The notes under the pieces are model-generated. The model worked only from the letters and a program-made list of their open reading frames with translations, had not been told where the DNA came from and ran no database searches. Shown piece by piece: positions 60,364 to 64,000 of a DNA stretch of 64,000 nucleotides. Source of the stretch: a bacterium (GTDB taxonomy: Bacteria > Zixibacteria > MSB-5A5 > GN15 > FEB-12); contig JADJGQ010000002.1 of the NCBI GenBank assembly GCA_016708025.1, forward strand, positions 558,001-622,000, in the 5' to 3' direction. Made by a program: the position numbers and the translations under genes. Each line of letters opens with the position of its first letter. Position 1 is the first letter of the stretch.

Positions 60364-60918
60364 TCAGTGATGATGGTTGTGCTCTGCCTCCCAGACTTCG
60401 CATTCCCCCCTATTTATCGCGTACCGGTCGCATTGCATCCCGAAGTAGACAGTTCGGGCGGTGAAAGTCATACCCAGTTTCTCTGCGACCCGGATCGAAG
60501 CGATATTCTCCGGATGAATGATAGCTACTAATTCCTGCAGGTCGAGATGCTCAAAGGCCCAGCGCTGGCCGGCAATTGCGGCTTCGGTGGTGAGACCTTG
60601 CCCCCAGAACGGCTTGGCCAACAAATAGCCGATTTCGATCTCGTCGGTATCCGGCAGATACTGCAAACCGCACCATCCAATGGGCCTGCCATCGGGCGGC
60701 TGACCGATTACCCACCGTCCATAGCCAAACCGGGTCCAGTGCTCGATCTGATAACAGATATCCTTTTCCACGGATGGACGGGGGGGCGGGGTGGTACGCG
60801 GGAAATAGCGAAACACGGAATCCTCAGATTGCACGCGATGGAGTGGGTCGATATCCTCAAGGAAAAACGGACGCAACATGAGGCGAGGTAAATGGAGGGT
60901 GGGTGCGATGGAAAACAT
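60364..60918 (-). CDS. GNAT-family acetyltransferase (RimJ/RimL type)
   Basis: The protein has 184 residues: 'LHLPRLMLRPFFLEDIDPLH' at the start, acetyl-CoA loop 'YLLAKPFWGQGLTTEAAIAG' (Q/R-x2-G-x-A variant), then 'LVAIIHPENIASIRVAEKLG', the RimJ/RimL signature. It transfers acetyl groups to an amine, possibly a protein N-terminus or an antibiotic. A TTG lies in frame at 60930; the ATG at 60918 with GGGGA upstream is the start. The tail ends in a run of His residues. Confidence 0.9.
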   Translation of the reverse strand: MFSIAPTLHLPRLMLRPFFLEDIDPLHRVQSEDSVFRYFPRTTPPPRPSVEKDICYQIEHWTRFGYGRWVIGQPPDGRPIGWCGLQYLPDTDEIEIGYLLAKPFWGQGLTTEAAIAGQRWAFEHLDLQELVAIIHPENIASIRVAEKLGMTFTARTVYFGMQCDRYAINRGECEVWEAEHNHHH

Positions 60919-61016
60919 GACTATCCCCAATCAGCTACAGAGTTCGATCCTGGCGAGTGAGGGTCACCGATAAGATACTCCATATTGTGAGAAAAGGAAA
61001 GAGGAAGTTTGGCGGA

Positions 61017-61125
61017 GGGTAAGCGCCCTTCATCCGGCGCTCCGCGCCACCTTCACCCATAGGGAGAAGGGAAATCCCCTCTCCTTGCGGGAGAGGGTGC
61101 CTCGAAGAGGCGGGTGAGGGCTAGT
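61017..61125. repeat. Interspersed palindromic repeat
   Basis: Two palindromic parts occur: GGCGCTCCGCGCC near 61038-61050 and the stem CCCCTCTCCTTGCGGGAGAGG near 61076-61097, followed by GTGCC ... GGGTGAGGG. Elements with this wording are scattered between genes in many bacterial genomes. It lies between the GNAT gene and the lysS promoter. Confidence 0.7.
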
Positions 61126-61161
61126 CGATAGAGACTGATCTATTACAGCATTTTCCGCCGC

Positions 61162-61190
61162 TTGGCAAAGGGGTTGGATTGACCTATATT
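61162..61190 (+). promoter_or_regulatory. Promoter of lysS
   Basis: TTGGCA (61162-61167), a 17-base spacer and TATATT (61185-61190). The leader is about 35 bases and has GGAG seven bases before the ATG at 61232. Confidence 0.8.
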
Positions 61191-61231
61191 GATTACTTCG
61201 CGGAAACGCGATTTACCCATGGAGTACAGAG

Positions 61232-62818
61232 ATGAGTGACCATCAGCAGAAGCCGCACCCGGAAAACAGTACCGTTCAGTCGGATGCGGAGATACATCTC
61301 CCGCTGGCCGACCTGATCCGGATCCGTCGGCAGAAGATCGACCAGTTCAAGCAACAGCAGATCGAGCCATACCCATACAAATACGACCGGAAGCATGGGA
61401 TCGCCGAATTGCAGGAGCAGTTTGACACGTTAGCGGCGGCCGAGACAGTCGTCCGGCTGGCCGGACGGATCATGCTGAAGCGAAAAATGGGGAAAGCGAT
61501 CTTTGCCGATGTTCGCGATGCTGCTGCCAAGATCCAGTTGTATATCAAGATCGACAATGTCGGCCAGGCCGGGTTTGATAATTTCGACCTGCTCGATATG
61601 GGAGATATCGTCGGGGCCGAAGGGACGTTGTTCATCACCCGGACCGGCGAACGGACGCTTAAAGTCAACTCGTGGGAGCTTCTCTCCAAATCACTGCATC
61701 CGCTGCCGGATAAGCATGCGGGGTTGACCGATGTTGAGATCAGATACCGCCGTCGCTATGCCGATTTGATCATCAATCCGGAAGTTCGCGAAGTATTCGT
61801 CAAGCGAACGAAGATAATACAGATAGTCCGGGACTTCCTGAATTCGCGAGGATTCCTCGAGGTCGAAACGCCGATCCTTCAGCCGTTGTACGGTGGCGCG
61901 TCGGCACGGCCTTTCAAGACGCATCATAATGCGCTGGACATTCCGCTCTATATGCGGATCGCCGATGAGCTCTACCTCAAGCGGTTGATTGTCGGCGGTT
62001 ACGAAAAGGTCTGGGAATTCTGCAAAGATTTCCGGAATGAAGGGATGGACCGGAAGCATAATCCTGAGTTCAGTATGATCGAACTCTACTGGGCGTATGC
62101 GGATTACCATGACATGGCGGCATTCTATGAAGAGATGCTCCGCCACGCGGTGCATGCCGTGTTCGGCAGTCACAAAGTGACCTACGATGGTCAGGAGATC
62201 GATTTCGGACCGAAATTCCGCTGGATCTCTATGGTTGATTCGATCAAGGAAGCTACGGGCGTTGATTTCACAGATCTCTCGGATGCTGATGCAAAAGCCG
62301 CCGCGCAGAAGCTTGGCGTGCATGAAAAGGAGAAGCTGATCAATCGCGGCAAGGCGATTGAGGCGGTTTGGGAGCTGAAGGTCGAGCCGAACTTGATCCA
62401 GCCGACTTTCATAGCGGATCATCCGGTCGAGATATCACCGCTGGCGAAGCGGCATCGCAAGGATCCGCGATTCACTGAGCGGTTCGAGCTGTTTATTGCT
62501 GGTCAGGAGATGGGGAATGCATTCTCCGAACTGAACGACCCGATGGATCAGCTTGGAAGATTTCTCCAGCAGGGGAAAGCGATTGAGCAGGGGGATGAAG
62601 AAGCGCAGCCGTTGGATGATGATTTCATCACGGCGCTGTCATACGGCATGCCGCCGACTGCCGGACTTGGCTTTGGGATCGACCGACTCGTGATGTTGCT
62701 GACCGACCAGCAGTCGATCCGGGACGTGCTGTTTTTCCCGCAGATGAAGGAGACGAAAGAGGGATCGGTGCCGGTGTCGAAGATCCTGGCGCAGTTGCTG
62801 GAGGAAGAGAAGGGTTAA
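61232..62818 (+). CDS. lysS: Lysyl-tRNA synthetase (class II)
   Basis: The protein has 528 residues. The anticodon-binding OB fold (about 70-165) has 'VRLAGRIMLKRKMGKAIFAD'. The class II core has motif 1 in 'RDFLNSRGFLEVETPILQPL', motif 2 'FCKDFRNEGMDRKHNPEFSM' and motif 3 'GMPPTAGLGFGIDRLVMLLT'. It charges both tRNA-Lys species, whose genes are also in this window. A hairpin terminator follows 42 bases after the stop. Confidence 0.97.
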   Translation: MSDHQQKPHPENSTVQSDAEIHLPLADLIRIRRQKIDQFKQQQIEPYPYKYDRKHGIAELQEQFDTLAAAETVVRLAGRIMLKRKMGKAIFADVRDAAAKIQLYIKIDNVGQAGFDNFDLLDMGDIVGAEGTLFITRTGERTLKVNSWELLSKSLHPLPDKHAGLTDVEIRYRRRYADLIINPEVREVFVKRTKIIQIVRDFLNSRGFLEVETPILQPLYGGASARPFKTHHNALDIPLYMRIADELYLKRLIVGGYEKVWEFCKDFRNEGMDRKHNPEFSMIELYWAYADYHDMAAFYEEMLRHAVHAVFGSHKVTYDGQEIDFGPKFRWISMVDSIKEATGVDFTDLSDADAKAAAQKLGVHEKEKLINRGKAIEAVWELKVEPNLIQPTFIADHPVEISPLAKRHRKDPRFTERFELFIAGQEMGNAFSELNDPMDQLGRFLQQGKAIEQGDEEAQPLDDDFITALSYGMPPTAGLGFGIDRLVMLLTDQQSIRDVLFFPQMKETKEGSVPVSKILAQLLEEEKG

Positions 62819-62860
62819 TCGTCCTCCGTCGTTTCTCTATTCTTAGTGCTTGAATACAAG

Positions 62861-62911
62861 TAAGGCAGAAATCCTTTTCCGTGGAGGAAAGGGACTCCTG
62901 CCTTTTCTTTT
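62861..62911 (+). terminator. Intrinsic terminator of lysS
   Basis: AAGGCAG with TCCTTTTCC pairs with GGAAAGGGA and CTGCCTT, a long stem followed by TTCTTTT. Confidence 0.85.
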
Positions 62912-63294
62912 GAGGGGAGAATCGCAGATTCCCGTTGCATCGATGTCCACTTGTTTGCTCTACCGGTCGGCGGGGATGAATTTCGCGCAGACAAAATAAC
63001 AGCAGAGAGACAGACGGCAGAATCCGTTCATCCATTGCTGTCTTGTTTTGTGACAATTTGTGCTCACGACGTTGTCCATAAGTCGAATTTGGACAATCAG
63101 GTACACGACAAGGTGCAATCTGTACCGCGGCGGTCGCCATGGCCCTTGAACGGCGAGCACGTGGTCCATTTAACTCACTGATAGTCAGTCTCTTCCGTCA
63201 GTGGCACACTCCCGGCACGACATTCGCATTAACGCAAAACTGTAAGACAACACCGGCGGCTTGAGAGTCGTCAACACTTTAGAGGAGGTTTTGT
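62912..63294. other. Intergenic region upstream of the small secreted protein
   Basis: No convincing gene lies here; two short frames (62951-63181 + and 62960-63169 -) overlap each other and lack coding signs. The only element seen is a possible sigma54 promoter at 63202-63217. Confidence 0.45.
63202..63217 (+). promoter_or_regulatory. Possible sigma54 (-24/-12) promoter
   Basis: TGGCACACTCCCGGCA has GG and GC ten bases apart with a good -24 half (TGGCAC); the -12 half (CGGCA) matches only in part. It would start a leader of about 67 bases to the gene at 63295. Confidence 0.35.
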
Positions 63295-63624
63295 ATGAAA
63301 CGCGTCTTGATGTTCACCCTACTTCTGTCGTTTGCGCTTGTCATGAGTGCTACGGCGCAGAGCCATGGCAACGGCAACACCGGAGTGCCGAACAATTTCA
63401 ACCATCAGTACCTGTATTTGCAGGATGCGGATGGTGACGGAATTCCTAACTGCCAGGATCCGGATTACGTGCGTCCGGTGTGTGACAGCACCCGCATCGG
63501 TGATCGTTATACCTGGGGTCACCGCTTTGCCAATACAGTTCGAGATGGGGTTGGGTCGACGGTTGACCACCTGAACGGGCTGATGATCCGCCTCCGGGAT
63601 CGTATCCGAACTAAGCAGGAATAG
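63295..63624 (+). CDS. Small secreted protein with a thrombospondin type 3-like Ca loop
   Basis: The protein has 109 residues with a signal peptide (MKRVLMFTLLLSFALVMSAT, cleavage near AQS). A Gly/Asn-rich stretch is followed by 'DADGDGIPNCQDPDY', a thrombospondin type 3-like calcium loop, and then an amphipathic Arg-rich helix 'LNGLMIRLRDRIR'. A strong AGAGGAGG precedes the ATG and a strong terminator follows, so it is a well-expressed single gene. Only two Cys occur (in NCQ and VCD). The function is unknown. Confidence 0.82.
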   Translation: MKRVLMFTLLLSFALVMSATAQSHGNGNTGVPNNFNHQYLYLQDADGDGIPNCQDPDYVRPVCDSTRIGDRYTWGHRFANTVRDGVGSTVDHLNGLMIRLRDRIRTKQE

Positions 63625-63643
63625 TCAGAGTCGCAGTTCAGTC

Positions 63644-63675
63644 AAAGGCCCCGGCTATGCCCGGGGCCTTTTTTT
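63644..63675 (+). terminator. Intrinsic terminator
   Basis: AAAGGCCCCGG - loop - CCGGGGCCTT followed by TTTTTA, directly after the small secreted protein gene. Confidence 0.95.
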
Positions 63676-63722
63676 ATCCCGTCTTCGGCCGACCTAAATC
63701 ACTCGATATCAGAATCAAGCCT

Positions 63723-63742
63723 TAAGTGATATAGATCACAAT
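63723..63742. promoter_or_regulatory. CRP/FNR-family binding site candidate
   Basis: AGTGA - TATAGA - TCACA differs in one base from the CRP core TGTGA-N6-TCACA, and GTGAT-ATAG-ATCAC is a perfect palindrome. It lies about 105-125 bases upstream of the LolC/E-type gene. Confidence 0.5.
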
Positions 63743-63847
63743 CGGTTAGGAATGGCGGAATGGGCAGGAAAACCAATTGATTTCACTGTTTATCATCTGG
63801 TATGTTCCCTCCGTGAGATCCTATAATTGTATAACTCGCGGTACTGG

Positions 63848-64000
63848 ATGAACTTTGCAAGCTACATCGCACGCCGCTATTTCCGCTCCGGGCGGTTTTT
63901 TATCTCCGTCTCGACCTGGATGACTATCGCCGGGGTTGCCCTCGGTGTGGCAGTCGTCTGTTTTGTCATGTCGATGCATAACGGTTTCGAATCGGAGATC
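63848..64000 (+). CDS. LolC/LolE-family ABC permease (3' end outside window)
   Basis: Only the first 51 codons are in the window. They read 'MNFASYIARRYFRSGRFFIS' then 'VSTWMTIAGVALGVAVVCFV' and 'MSMHNGFESEI', the standard N-terminus of lipoprotein-releasing permeases ('FIALRYLRSKR...G.ALGVA..I.V.S.MNGFE'). It would extract lipoproteins from the inner membrane for the outer membrane. A TATAAT box at 63822-63827 lies 20 bases before the ATG, without a good -35. Related MacB-type exporters are the alternative. Confidence 0.82.
   Translation, partial: MNFASYIARRYFRSGRFFISVSTWMTIAGVALGVAVVCFVMSMHNGFESEI

Noticed and set aside
62951..63181. Short frames on both strands in the lysS downstream region
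   Set aside because: They overlap each other, lack Shine-Dalgarno sequences and resemble no protein.

Overview
The window looks like a chromosomal segment of an uncultured diderm (LPS-bearing) bacterium of the FCB group. A Zixibacteria-like lineage is my best guess. The reasons are the KDO and LPS export genes (kdsA, kdsC, kdsD, an LpxL-type acyltransferase, lptC), the TonB-dependent receptor, the LolC/E-type permease, several outer membrane beta-barrels, secreted proteins ending in dockerin repeats, a PEP-CTERM protein, and a broken secreted gene with a C-terminal domain of the 'NYPNPFNP ... SGVYLYR' type. This assignment is inference; no rRNA gene is present.

Layout. 1-4.4 kb: a tandem array of three paralogous secreted dockerin proteins (the first cut by the window edge), closed by a terminator. 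4.4-11.3 kb: PEP-CTERM protein, SAM methyltransferase, Lrp-EamA pair, RqcH and a molybdate-binding Mop protein with divergent promoters, and a membrane glycosyltransferase. 11.4-15.5 kb: a TPP riboswitch followed by a TonB-dependent receptor and an SSS-family symporter, a candidate thiamine uptake operon. 15.5-25.6 kb: greA, a small zinc-ribbon gene, the reverse transsulfuration pair, secreted proteins (FKBP, S41 protease, ankyrin, two barrels), then purA and engB. 25.6-31.5 kb: lon, two tandem tRNA-Lys genes, an FtsB/DivIC-like protein, recO and glyS. 32-35.4 kb: two convergent superoxide dismutases and selD, which itself contains an in-frame UGA read as selenocysteine. 35.7-44.4 kb: a multidomain MshEN-REC-HD-REC-DUF4388 protein, an ECF sigma/anti-sigma pair, a secreted TonB-C protein, HisN-like phosphatase, type III PKS, cupin, and a small very basic Myb/SANT-like protein. 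44.8-54.7 kb: membrane and housekeeping genes, then the KDO/LPS cluster ending at a strong terminator. 54.8-64 kb: a MobA-like protein, a frameshifted secreted gene running into about 1.5 kb of G/C homopolymer sequence (probably artefact), ComEA-like and PilM-like genes, coaD, lysS, a small secreted protein, and the start of a LolC/E permease.

Recurrent themes. Many sigma70-type promoters fit TTGNNN - 16 to 18 bp - TATATT well. At several genes the -10 box ends only 6-8 bases before the start codon and no Shine-Dalgarno sequence is visible, so these messages are probably leaderless (rqcH, greA, the ftsB-like gene, a DCC gene, an epimerase gene, a PDZ protein gene, the ECF sigma gene, kdsA). 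Two genes have starts that ordinary gene calling misses: selD (UGA at codon 21) and engB (a well-placed Shine-Dalgarno followed by AUC instead of AUG).

I found no CRISPR array, transposase, phage module or recognised defence system. The strongest leads for unusual biology are the selenoprotein SelD, the AUC-start engB, the riboswitch-controlled TonB receptor + SSS symporter pair, the tandem dockerin family, and the leaderless promoter class.
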